Shown: positions 32,350 through 40,205 of the stretch, one piece after another
Position numbering within the stretch: position 1 is the stretch's first letter
Layout of the letters: each line of letters starts with the position of its first letter
Assembly (NCBI RefSeq): GCF_001723055.1
Contig: NZ_MDCR01000104.1
Span: 1-64,000, forward strand
Direction: 5' to 3'
Source: Streptomyces niveus
GTDB lineage: Bacteria; Actinomycetota; Actinomycetes; Streptomycetales; Streptomycetaceae
Length of the DNA: 64,000 nucleotides
Notes under the pieces: generated by a model
Database searches by the model: none
Told to the model about the DNA's origin: nothing
What the model saw: the letters and a program-made list of their open reading frames with translations, nothing else
Translations under genes and position numbers: made by a program

Positions 32350-33648
32350 TCAACTGCATGGGGCGATCTCTGTGGTTGCGGCTGAGTGGCGTGCTACGCG
32401 TATCTGGTTCAGGCGCAGCGCCAGGGCGGAGAAAGTGATCACCGCGATTGCGAGCGCATAGATTTCCGCTGCCGCCCTCAGTCCGATGCTGGTGACGGCG
32501 ATTCCTCCGAGTACGGCGGGAACGCTGTTTCCCAGGTAGTTGATGACGTTCGCCAAGGCGAACACCTCGCCGCGCTCATGCGGCTTGGCAACGCGTGCCA
32601 AGGTCCCGAAGGTGGCCAGCACCGAGGCGCCGAAGCCGATGCCGGAGATGACGGTGCCGACGGCGGCAAGCCAGGCGAGGCCCTGCACCACCCCGGAGAG
32701 CGATATCAGCGTGCCGATCCCGAGCAGTGCGGCCGACGGGGCCAACAGTGTCGAAGCCGGCCTGGAGCGGAGCAGGGTTATGGAGACCGCTCCGGTGCCC
32801 GCCAGGAGCGTTACGACGACGCCGCCGATCAAGTGGCTGTGCAGCCCCAGCAACTGGGCGGCGACGGATGGGCCGAGGGAGAGGTACATGCCGCCGAGAG
32901 CCCAAGCGGCGATTCCCGCAGGTACGAGCGGCACAAGGTCTGCGCGCAGATAGGCGGGCATCGCGACCCGCGGGCGCAAGGAGGCTACGGCACCCGGGCG
33001 GCGCGGTGAGGTCTCGGGGGTCCGCGCGACTACCACCGCCGCCGCGGCCATTCCGGCGAGCAGCAATGCGTAGACCAACCGGGTCGGTGACGGGGCGAGT
33101 TCCACGAGCATGCCACTGCCCAGAGCACCGGCCGCGAGTCCGCTCAGCGGCGCGATGGAGGTGACGACCCCCGCCCGTCCGCGCACGGGCTCGAGGTCGA
33201 CGAGCATGGCGCTCAGAGTCGTTGTCGCGGCCCCGGTCGCTATGCCCTGCAATACGCGGGCGGCGGACAGGACATACACGTTCCCCGCGACCAGAAAGAG
33301 GACCAGCGCGACCACTTCCAGTGCGATCGCGGCAGCGAGAACTGGCCGACGGCCGAGATGATCCGACAGCCCTCCTACGGTCAGCAGCGAGGCCAGCATG
33401 CCGAGGACATAGAGGGCGAAGACGACGGTCAGTGCCCACGCCTCGAAATGCCACTGCTCCTGATAGATCACATACAGCGGGGACGGCGCGCTGGAAGCGG
33501 CCAGAAAGAGGATGAATATTGCGGCTACGGCTGCAAAGACGCCCTTGCCCGGCCTGCGGTGCGAAGCGCCGACGGACGTGTGCTTCGTCTTCGTACCGTC
33601 CGGTCCCCCGGCCCTAAGGCCCCCGGCAGTGCGATTCATGGATGTCAT
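32350..33648 (-). CDS. MFS transporter
   Basis: 432-residue permease with about twelve membrane helices. The motif GGLSDHLGRRPVL after helix 2 is the family loop signature (GxxxDRxGRR type). A 35-residue hydrophilic N-terminus precedes the first helix; an alternative ATG three codons later is possible. It sits between the alpha/beta hydrolase and the old yellow enzyme genes, in the same direction, and probably exports or imports the compound they act on. Substrate not evident. Confidence 0.9.
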   Translation of the reverse strand: MTSMNRTAGGLRAGGPDGTKTKHTSVGASHRRPGKGVFAAVAAIFILFLAASSAPSPLYVIYQEQWHFEAWALTVVFALYVLGMLASLLTVGGLSDHLGRRPVLAAAIALEVVALVLFLVAGNVYVLSAARVLQGIATGAATTTLSAMLVDLEPVRGRAGVVTSIAPLSGLAAGALGSGMLVELAPSPTRLVYALLLAGMAAAAVVVARTPETSPRRPGAVASLRPRVAMPAYLRADLVPLVPAGIAAWALGGMYLSLGPSVAAQLLGLHSHLIGGVVVTLLAGTGAVSITLLRSRPASTLLAPSAALLGIGTLISLSGVVQGLAWLAAVGTVISGIGFGASVLATFGTLARVAKPHERGEVFALANVINYLGNSVPAVLGGIAVTSIGLRAAAEIYALAIAVITFSALALRLNQIRVARHSAATTEIAPCS

Positions 33649-33685
33649 GGGATTTTCCCTTCACCTTCCGTCTTCTGCTCTGCTC

Positions 33686-34816
33686 TCACAGGGCCCGGTG
33701 GTACTGATTCGGCCAGGACGAGTGGTCGTCACGGCGGTGGTGGAGGACGAGGTACGGATCGCGCAGCAGCGCCCTCCCCATCAGCACCGCGTCCGCTCGG
33801 CCACTCGCTACGACTTCGCCCGCCAGCGACATGTCGGCGATCTGCCCAACAGGGGCGACGGGGAGACCCGACGCCTTCTTGAGCGCGTCGGCGAACTCGA
33901 TGTGAACTCCGTCGCGAGCCGGCGGGCGGGCCTGCACGTCCCGCAGCAGCACGCCGGAGGTGACATCAAGGAGGTCGATACCGACGGCGGCCAACTCCTT
34001 GGCGAAAATTGCCGCTTCGTCGATGGAGATGCCACCTTCGACCCAGTCCGTGGCTGTGATACGGACGAAAACAGGTTTCTCCGCCGGGAACGCCTTTCGA
34101 ACGGCCTGGGCTACGCGCAGAGGGAAACGCATTCGGTTCTGCAGCGCTCCGCCGTACTCGTCCGTCCGGTGATTGGACAGCGGAGAAAGGAACGCGTGGA
34201 GGATGTATCCGTGAGACGCCTGAATCTCGACCACCTGGTATCCCGCGTGCCGCGCCATCGTGGCCGAGTGGGCGAAGTCCGCGACCGTCCGGTCGATGTC
34301 GGCGTGGCTCGCTTCCTGCGGAAGGCTCAGATCACCGAAGGGGACTGTCGACGGCGCGATGGTGTCCCAACCGCCGTCACCCACGCGCACGGGGTCGTTC
34401 TGACCCAGCCCGTCCCAGGGAAGCTTGTGCGACCCCTTCCGGCCCGCGGCCTGGAGCTGAATGGCAGGCACCGCACCCTGCTCGGAGATGAATGAGGTCA
34501 GGCGCCGGTGAGCGGCGGCCTGCTCCTCATTCCAGAGCCCGAGGTCAGCAGCGGTGCATCGGTGGGACGGCCCGACGGCCGTGGCCTCGATCATGATCAG
34601 CCCTGCTCCGCCGACTGCTCGCGCCCCGTAGTGCACGAGGTGCCAGTCGGTCGGCTTGCCGTCCGGGGCGGCGGAGTACTGGGCCATCGGAGACATCCAC
34701 ACACGGTTGGCGACCGTGACGTCCCGCAGTTGCAGGGGGCTCATCTCGGGGCCCACGAATGCCGGACTGGACACAGGAGGACTCACTTCCTGAGGCGCAA
34801 ACCTCGCAGTGATCAT
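33686..34816 (-). CDS. Old yellow enzyme-family NADH:flavin oxidoreductase (YqjM type)
   Basis: 376-residue FMN TIM-barrel reductase of activated alkenes. The YqjM-type motif ASHGYILHAFLSPLSN and HRTDEYGG are present, as is the C-terminal phosphate-binding segment (VLMGRALLRDP). Two usual residues differ: the Cys that tunes FMN (normally SPMCQYS) is Ala45 in SPMAQYS, and the usual HAGRK reads AAGRK. Its start codon overlaps one of two TetR-type operator copies. First gene of a likely three-gene operon, divergent from its TetR regulator. Confidence 0.92.
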   Translation of the reverse strand: MITARFAPQEVSPPVSSPAFVGPEMSPLQLRDVTVANRVWMSPMAQYSAAPDGKPTDWHLVHYGARAVGGAGLIMIEATAVGPSHRCTAADLGLWNEEQAAAHRRLTSFISEQGAVPAIQLQAAGRKGSHKLPWDGLGQNDPVRVGDGGWDTIAPSTVPFGDLSLPQEASHADIDRTVADFAHSATMARHAGYQVVEIQASHGYILHAFLSPLSNHRTDEYGGALQNRMRFPLRVAQAVRKAFPAEKPVFVRITATDWVEGGISIDEAAIFAKELAAVGIDLLDVTSGVLLRDVQARPPARDGVHIEFADALKKASGLPVAPVGQIADMSLAGEVVASGRADAVLMGRALLRDPYLVLHHRRDDHSSWPNQYHRAL

Positions 34817-34882
34817 TGCGTTAGCGGCTTGAGCCTAACACAAACGCAGCGAACGCTGCGCTACAAAGGCAGTGATCAGTGC
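34806..34882. promoter_or_regulatory. Divergent promoter with two operator copies and a central palindrome
   Basis: Two near-identical near-palindromes GCAGTGATCATTGC (34806-34819) and GCAGTGATCAGTGC (34869-34882), 63 bases apart, flank the perfect palindrome CGCAGCG-AA-CGCTGCG (34845-34860). One copy overlaps the old-yellow-enzyme start, the other lies just before the TetR start. This suggests autoregulation and repression of both directions by the TetR protein. Confidence 0.7.
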
Positions 34883-34894
34883 AATACTGGTCAC

Positions 34895-35515
34895 ATGCCT
34901 GCTACGACATCCCCCCAGCGCACCGAAAGTCGGCCCGGCGGCCGCTCTGCCCGGGTCCGGGCGGCCGTCCACCAGGCCGTAAAGGACCTACTCACCGACG
35001 AAGCCAGTGAACTGACCATCCCGGTCGTGGCCTCTCGCGCCGGCGTGCACGCCACCACGGTCTACCGCCGCTGGGGCTCCATCGCCGAACTGCTCGCCGA
35101 CGTCGCCACGAGCCGCTTCTCCGGCGACATCGTCGTACCGGACACCGGGACGCTCCGCGGCGACCTGGAGCGATACGCGTCCGACCTGGCAAAAGACCTC
35201 TGCGACCCGGACACCCTCGCTCTGGTGCGAGCCACGATCGGCACAGGTGGGGAACAGGGCGCTGCCGCCTGCCGCGGCGAACGCCAGCAGCAGCTCGAAG
35301 CCATCCTTGAACGCGAGCAGGCCAGAGGCCGTGAGCGCCCGACTCTGGAGCGGACCACGGACGCGATACTCGCCCCCCTTTACTACCGGGCCGTCTTCAC
35401 CAACGAGCCCCTCACCTCCGGGTGGGCGTACGACCTTGTGTCCCACCTGCTGTCGGATGAGAACGGCGCCGACACGGCACCCGACTCCGCGTCGGACAGT
35501 CTTCTCGCGGACTGA
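34895..35515 (+). CDS. TetR-family transcriptional regulator
   Basis: 206 residues. The helix-turn-helix reads LTIPVVASRAGVHATTVYRRW (residues about 40-60; split as LTIPVVASRAG and VHATTVYRRWGS). A C-terminal helical domain with TetR_C-type features (ERTTDAILAPLYYRAVF) follows. Divergent from the old yellow enzyme operon, with paired operator-like repeats between the two starts. It is probably a repressor of that operon relieved by an electrophile or enone. Start ATG 34895. Confidence 0.93.
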   Translation: MPATTSPQRTESRPGGRSARVRAAVHQAVKDLLTDEASELTIPVVASRAGVHATTVYRRWGSIAELLADVATSRFSGDIVVPDTGTLRGDLERYASDLAKDLCDPDTLALVRATIGTGGEQGAAACRGERQQQLEAILEREQARGRERPTLERTTDAILAPLYYRAVFTNEPLTSGWAYDLVSHLLSDENGADTAPDSASDSLLAD

Positions 35516-35612
35516 CGGGGCCGGCCGCGACGTCCCCGTGGGTCGCCCCGGTCGACGGGCTGTGCGGTGCCGGTGCCGGCCCCCTCTGTCTACGCCCCGG
35601 CCGCCGGCCTGC

Positions 35613-36485
35613 CTATCGGATCCTCGCGTAGGCACGCAACTGTTCGGCCAGCCGGTCGAGTTCGGCCACCGTCGCGGGCGAGGCGTCGCTGAGTCCGCTG
35701 TGTACGGCCGTCGGGCTTCGCAGGAAGCGCCGCAGCGTGGCGACGAGCAGTCCTTCCGGCAGGGTGCGCAACGCGGCAAACCCGCCAGGGACCGGCGGCG
35801 TCGGCAGGGCGGCCAGGTTCTGCCGCATGATGCGGAGCATGCCGCGGACCGCGTCCAGATCGTCGGCCAGCGCCACCGGGCCGCCCGCCGCGTGCACCGC
35901 CTGCCCGAGCGGGACCTCGAACGCGGCGTGCGTCTTGAGCCAGGCATCCATCTTCGGCTCGGCCTTGGCGTTGATCCCGGCGGTGCGGAACTCCCGGACG
36001 ATTCGTTCCAGTCGCGGGGTGGTCCCGCCGTCGGGTTCGCCGATCGGCGTCGCAACCCGGCGGGTTATGAAGTTGGGCGCGCGGTAGCGGACCACATCGC
36101 CCTCCATGGTGCCGCCGGCTGTGCCGAAGCCGAGCAGCACCCGCTCGTGGCCGATCACCGCGCCCAGCGGTTCCGCGCCGGCCGCCCAGTTGAGCAGGAA
36201 CAGCACGTCGCCTTCGAGACCGGCGAGTGACTCCAGCACCGCGTCCACCTGATGGGTGCGGACGAAGACCGCGGTCAGGTCGTATCCGCCTGCCGGGTGC
36301 TCGACCACCGGCACCGGCACCCGCCTGACGTCCGGGCTGCCTGCCTCGGCGAGCTGCACGCCGTGCCGACGCAAGGAGGCCAGGCGCTCGCCCCGGGCGA
36401 GGAGCGAGACGTCGTGCCCGGTCTCATGCAGGCGGGCGGAGAACAGGCTGCCGAGAACCCCGGCGCCGTATACGAGCAGTTTCAT
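35613..36485 (-). CDS. Ketopantoate-reductase-like oxidoreductase (ApbA/PanE)
   Basis: 290 residues. The N-terminus MKLLVYGAGVLGSLFSARL is a dinucleotide-binding motif GxGxxG as in PanE. The C-terminal helical domain contains the family's Lys-containing segment (MDAWLKTHAAFEVPL). Other PanE paralogues in Streptomyces are secondary oxidoreductases, so a pantothenate role is not assumed. It is divergent from a TetR gene, with a perfect 7-7-7 inverted repeat between them. Confidence 0.85.
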   Translation of the reverse strand: MKLLVYGAGVLGSLFSARLHETGHDVSLLARGERLASLRRHGVQLAEAGSPDVRRVPVPVVEHPAGGYDLTAVFVRTHQVDAVLESLAGLEGDVLFLLNWAAGAEPLGAVIGHERVLLGFGTAGGTMEGDVVRYRAPNFITRRVATPIGEPDGGTTPRLERIVREFRTAGINAKAEPKMDAWLKTHAAFEVPLGQAVHAAGGPVALADDLDAVRGMLRIMRQNLAALPTPPVPGGFAALRTLPEGLLVATLRRFLRSPTAVHSGLSDASPATVAELDRLAEQLRAYARIR

Positions 36486-36517
36486 GACAACCCTTTTCGC
36501 CCATTCGGTTCATTCAT

Positions 36518-36538
36518 ACGTTCGTTTCAATCGAACGT
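36518..36538. promoter_or_regulatory. TetR-type operator
   Basis: Perfect inverted repeat ACGTTCG-7-CGAACGT in the 70-base gap between the divergent PanE-like and TetR genes, 18 bases before the TetR start. Both promoters could be covered by one bound dimer. Confidence 0.68.
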
Positions 36539-36555
36539 CTGTAGTGTACGCAGGC

Positions 36556-37185
36556 ATGGCGCAACCTGACACCCGCACCCAGATCCTCGACGCGGCCGAG
36601 CACCTCTTCGCCGAGCGCGGTTACCGTGGCACCTCGGTTCGCGCGGTCACCGACCTCGCCGGAGCGAACCTGGCCGCCGTCGGATACCACTTCGGCTCGA
36701 AGGCGGAACTCCTGGCCGCGGTCGCCCGCCGCGTGATCGAGCCCATCAACGCCGCGCAGTGCGCCGGGCTCGACCGACTGCTCGCCCGGACCCCCGACCC
36801 GTCGGTCACCGAACTGGTGGAGGCATTCGCGGGGCCGCTGTTCGACGGGACGCGGGCCGGCGACGAGGGCGGCGCCCGGACGTCCCGGCTGATCGTGACG
36901 ATCCTCAGCGACCCGGCCGAGGAGGCGCGCAGCTGGACCGGCCCGGACGAGGACACGGTCCGTGAGCGCTACCTGGCGGCCTTCGCGCGCGCACTGCCCG
37001 GCCTTTCCCCGGAGGAGCTGCGGTTCCGGATGCGGGGAATCCTCGCCGTGACAGCCATCGACCGCGTCGAGGTCTACCAGCAGCCCTCCCCCGCCTGCCT
37101 GACTCCGGTGGCGGGCGAGTCGACCCGGCACTGGGCGATCACGTTCCTGACGGCAGCGATGAGCGCACCACCGACCCGGACCTGA
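36556..37185 (+). CDS. TetR-family transcriptional regulator
   Basis: 209 residues. The helix-turn-helix reads GTSVRAVTDLAGANLAAVGYHFGS (split here as GTSVRAVTDLAG and ANLAAVGYHFGSK, residues about 25-48), preceded by ILDAAEHLFAERGY. The C-terminal half has a TetR_C domain. It is divergent from the PanE-like gene with a clear operator between, so it likely represses both. Start ATG 36556. Confidence 0.93.
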   Translation: MAQPDTRTQILDAAEHLFAERGYRGTSVRAVTDLAGANLAAVGYHFGSKAELLAAVARRVIEPINAAQCAGLDRLLARTPDPSVTELVEAFAGPLFDGTRAGDEGGARTSRLIVTILSDPAEEARSWTGPDEDTVRERYLAAFARALPGLSPEELRFRMRGILAVTAIDRVEVYQQPSPACLTPVAGESTRHWAITFLTAAMSAPPTRT

Positions 37186-37373
37186 CGACGCGGGAGCGCC
37201 GCGGGCGCCCGGCGATATCAGCGGGCAGCCGCGCGGAGTTCGTCGCGGACCAGCCGGGAAGTTGGTCGCGCGGGCCTGCCCTGTCAAGGTCAGCGCCTGC
37301 CATCGTCGGGTGCGAGCAACCTGGCAACTTCAGAAGAGCAACTGACCTGGCCGGATGTCGGTCAGGGCGGCGA

Positions 37374-37416
37374 AAGCAGCGTGCCGCCTTCGGTGACCGA
37401 AGGCGGCACGCTGCTT
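37374..37416. terminator. 20-bp bidirectional terminator hairpin
   Basis: Two 20-base arms (37374-37393 and 37397-37416) pair perfectly around a TGA loop. It lies 38 bases after the stop of the S15 peptidase gene (minus strand) and downstream of the TetR gene (plus strand). The 20-base uninterrupted stem is the longest hairpin in the window. Confidence 0.8.
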
Positions 37417-37453
37417 GATGAGTGGGGTCAGGGTCGGCGGCGCCGACCGGGGG

Positions 37454-39319
37454 TCAGTGGCGTCCGACGGAGGGGATCGTGAACGACGCCGGACCGGGCG
37501 GCAGTTGCACCGTGTACTGGCGGAGGTAGGTGTCCAGGAACGGTGAGCGGGCGCCGGCCGTGGGGCGGTCGTCGGCCGGGGAGTCCAGGGCCAGTTCGAT
37601 CCGCGCGTTCTTGACCTTGATCGTCTCGCCGGAGGGGGTGTCGCGCCATGAACCGGTCTGGATGGAGCCGATCTCCACCGCCAGGACGTGCCCGGAGATC
37701 AGGGTCCAGTCGGTCGACTTGAGATCGACGGTCAGCTTGCCGGAGTCCAGCAGGGAGACCTGCTCGTCGAACATGACGGCGGTGCCGTCCGGCGCGACGT
37801 CGTACAGCTTGACCATGACGTTGCCCGTGCCCTTGGCGGTCAGGGAGACCTGCGGGGTGCCGGTGACACGTACGGCCCGGTTGACCGGCTTGGACCACAC
37901 GAAGAAGCTGGACGTGATCTCACCGGCCGTCCGGCGCTTCGCCTGCCCCTTCGCCAGGCCCTTCGGGGCGGCCGGGTCGAGCGCGGGGGCGTTCTCCATG
38001 TCCCAGTCGCCGGAAGGCTGTTCGCGGGGCTGAGGCGTCGCCTCGCCCGACGGGACCAGGCCTACACGTGCGGAGGCGCCGCCGTCGTCCACGTACGAGC
38101 CGTCGCCCAGCGGGAGGGTGGCGGACCGTTCCACGACGGGCCACGTCTTCTGGGCACGCCAGGTGCCGGTGGAGTCCTGGACCGAGTAGGCCGGGTAGTC
38201 GACCTTTGGTTTGACGCCCTTGAGGTAGTGGTCGTAGAAGGAGAGTGTCTCCTCGTACCAACCCTCGCGTCCCATGGCCAGGCGTCCGTCGCTGGTGTGG
38301 TCACCGCCGCGCACGTGGTCCCACTGGCCGAGCCATCCGCGCTCGGGGCCCTTGTGATTGGCGAGGTACTCCTGCATCTCCTCGGGCTTGGTGTTGTTCT
38401 CGATGAAGCCCTGCGTGACGAAGAGCGGGGTGTCGGTGCCCTTGGCCATCCTGGCCAGGTCGCGGGAGGTCCAGTGCTTGTCCCGCTGGTCGGCTATTCG
38501 GTATCCGGCCGAGTTCTCGGTGAGGCACTCCGGGTGGGTCTCCTCCCACCGGGAGTTGGCCAGATAGCGCGGGTCGTCGTCCGCCATCTGGTCAACGGTG
38601 GCTATGGAGTTGTAGGCGTTGGCGGTGCCGGTGACGTTCGGGCGGGGCACTCCGTTGGAGTAGATGTACTGGTACATGTCCCACACCGGCTCCTGGGCGA
38701 CGACGGCCTTGAGCGCCCGCTGGTCCAGGTTGTTGCCGATGAGGCCGGTGACGGCGTCGTACGACTTGCCGTACATGCCGACCGCACCGGTCGACCATGG
38801 CTGCTTGGCCGCCCAGTCGATGGCGGCCTTGACGTCGGCCTGCTCGCCCGGCCCGCCCCAGTCGAGGCAGCCGGTGGAGCCGCCGAAGCCGCGCAGGTCC
38901 ACCATGACGAAGGCGTACCCCTCGTCGAACAGGTCCGTGCCCTCGATGAAGTCCTGGAAGCGGTTCGAGGGACCGGTGTGGGTCCAGTCCTCGGGGCCGG
39001 TCTGCCCCGAGTGGCCGAAGTACGGGCCGATCGACAGGATGACGGGCACGCGCTTCTTTTTCTTCGCCAGCGCCTCGGGGAACAGGACGTCTGCGTGCAG
39101 TTCGGTGCCGGAGTTGTCGGAGGACGGGAAGTAGCTCTGCGTCCAGACGGAGCCCTCGGGGACGCGGTCGTTCTCCGCGTGCGTGACGGGGTCGGTCGCG
39201 GTGGCGACCGTACCCGCCCGATCCTGCGCCGCGGCCACGGGGCCGGTGAGCGTACCGGTCAACGCGAGAGCTGCGACGAGTGATGAGGCGGCCCAGGCGG
39301 TCGCGCGACGTCTTTTCAC
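37454..39319 (-). CDS. Secreted CocE/NonD-type S15 hydrolase (Xaa-Pro dipeptidyl-peptidase-like)
   Basis: 621 residues with a Sec signal peptide (MKRRRATAW, a hydrophobic core, Ala-rich end near residue 30). The alpha/beta hydrolase domain has the nucleophile elbow GKSYDAV (Ser186) and RGFGGSTG, and the C-terminal jelly-roll domain with VTGTPQVSLTAKG is typical of X-Pro dipeptidyl peptidases and cocaine-esterase relatives. The acid/His residues of the triad lie in the HVRGGDHTSD region. It is followed by a 20-bp terminator. It likely cleaves Pro-containing peptides or esters outside the cell. Confidence 0.88.
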   Translation of the reverse strand: MKRRRATAWAASSLVAALALTGTLTGPVAAAQDRAGTVATATDPVTHAENDRVPEGSVWTQSYFPSSDNSGTELHADVLFPEALAKKKKRVPVILSIGPYFGHSGQTGPEDWTHTGPSNRFQDFIEGTDLFDEGYAFVMVDLRGFGGSTGCLDWGGPGEQADVKAAIDWAAKQPWSTGAVGMYGKSYDAVTGLIGNNLDQRALKAVVAQEPVWDMYQYIYSNGVPRPNVTGTANAYNSIATVDQMADDDPRYLANSRWEETHPECLTENSAGYRIADQRDKHWTSRDLARMAKGTDTPLFVTQGFIENNTKPEEMQEYLANHKGPERGWLGQWDHVRGGDHTSDGRLAMGREGWYEETLSFYDHYLKGVKPKVDYPAYSVQDSTGTWRAQKTWPVVERSATLPLGDGSYVDDGGASARVGLVPSGEATPQPREQPSGDWDMENAPALDPAAPKGLAKGQAKRRTAGEITSSFFVWSKPVNRAVRVTGTPQVSLTAKGTGNVMVKLYDVAPDGTAVMFDEQVSLLDSGKLTVDLKSTDWTLISGHVLAVEIGSIQTGSWRDTPSGETIKVKNARIELALDSPADDRPTAGARSPFLDTYLRQYTVQLPPGPASFTIPSVGRH

Positions 39320-39484
39320 ATGCGTCTCCCAGAGTTGTGGGTGCGGAGCGGTGCGGGTGTCACAGTCGGGCGATGGCTCTGACCTGCGGTGGAGTGGGCG
39401 ACGGCAACTCCCCTGCGGTCGCGGGGGGTTACGTCATGGACATGGCCGGGACTGACGGCGAGGCAGCTTACGATCATCGGTAAA

Positions 39485-39937
39485 TCACGTCAACGGGGCG
39501 GCGCATTCGCGCGGAGGGCGGCAGGACTCGCAGACGTGGCTGTCGATCTCGGCCACCAGATTCGCAGCCGCCGCGCGCACGGCGGCGTCCTCGTCACAGG
39601 CCAGCAAGTCCGCCGTACTCCTGCCGTTGAGCACGGCTCGGTGAGCCGCGCGCTGCACCGCGATCTGTGGAGGATTGCCGTGTTCGAGGATCGCCTGTAG
39701 CAACAGGACCACGCCGGACCGGCTGTTGACGGAATCGGTCACCGCGAGACCCCAGAGAAACGGCACCGCCTCGACAGTCGCGTCGAAGACAGCCAGCTCA
39801 CCGAGCCACAGACCGAGATCGCTCAACGCCGAAGCACTCGTCCGCGCGTCACCGAAAGCCACCCGTGAGAGCCGGCCCGGAACGTCGCCCGCCGATCCGT
39901 ACGCATGCGTCAGATCGTGCCAACGCACGCGGCTCAT
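39485..39937 (-). CDS. HEAT-repeat-like hypothetical protein
   Basis: 150 residues, helical throughout with alternating hydrophobic/charged segments (LSDLGLWLGELAVFDATVE, AVRAAAANLVAEID), reminiscent of HEAT-type repeats; a Cys-x2-Cys motif (CESC) ends it. Start ATG 39937 has AAGGG nearby; the open frame extends further upstream without support. It is divergent from a FUSC-type membrane protein gene about 270 bases away. Function unknown. Confidence 0.6.
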   Translation of the reverse strand: MSRVRWHDLTHAYGSAGDVPGRLSRVAFGDARTSASALSDLGLWLGELAVFDATVEAVPFLWGLAVTDSVNSRSGVVLLLQAILEHGNPPQIAVQRAAHRAVLNGRSTADLLACDEDAAVRAAAANLVAEIDSHVCESCRPPRECAAPLT

Positions 39938-40205
39938 GCCCTTGAGTACCGTCCCCACCACGCCCCCCAGCGCACTTCGCGGACCACGTCGACCCGGTAC
40001 GCCGCCACTCGGCGCGCCCGACGACATGTCGGCAGTTTGCCCTTTGAGTCGGGCGATCCGCATCGAGGAAATTGTGGAGTACATCGACAGGTTGGGGCCG
40101 CTCGCATCCGACCCGCCGCAAGACGGGAGCCGCCGGGTCGGCGTAGCGAAACATGCCTTATGGCGATTCAAGAGGTAATTTCGGGTGCCGCCGTGACCGT
40201 CGTGA

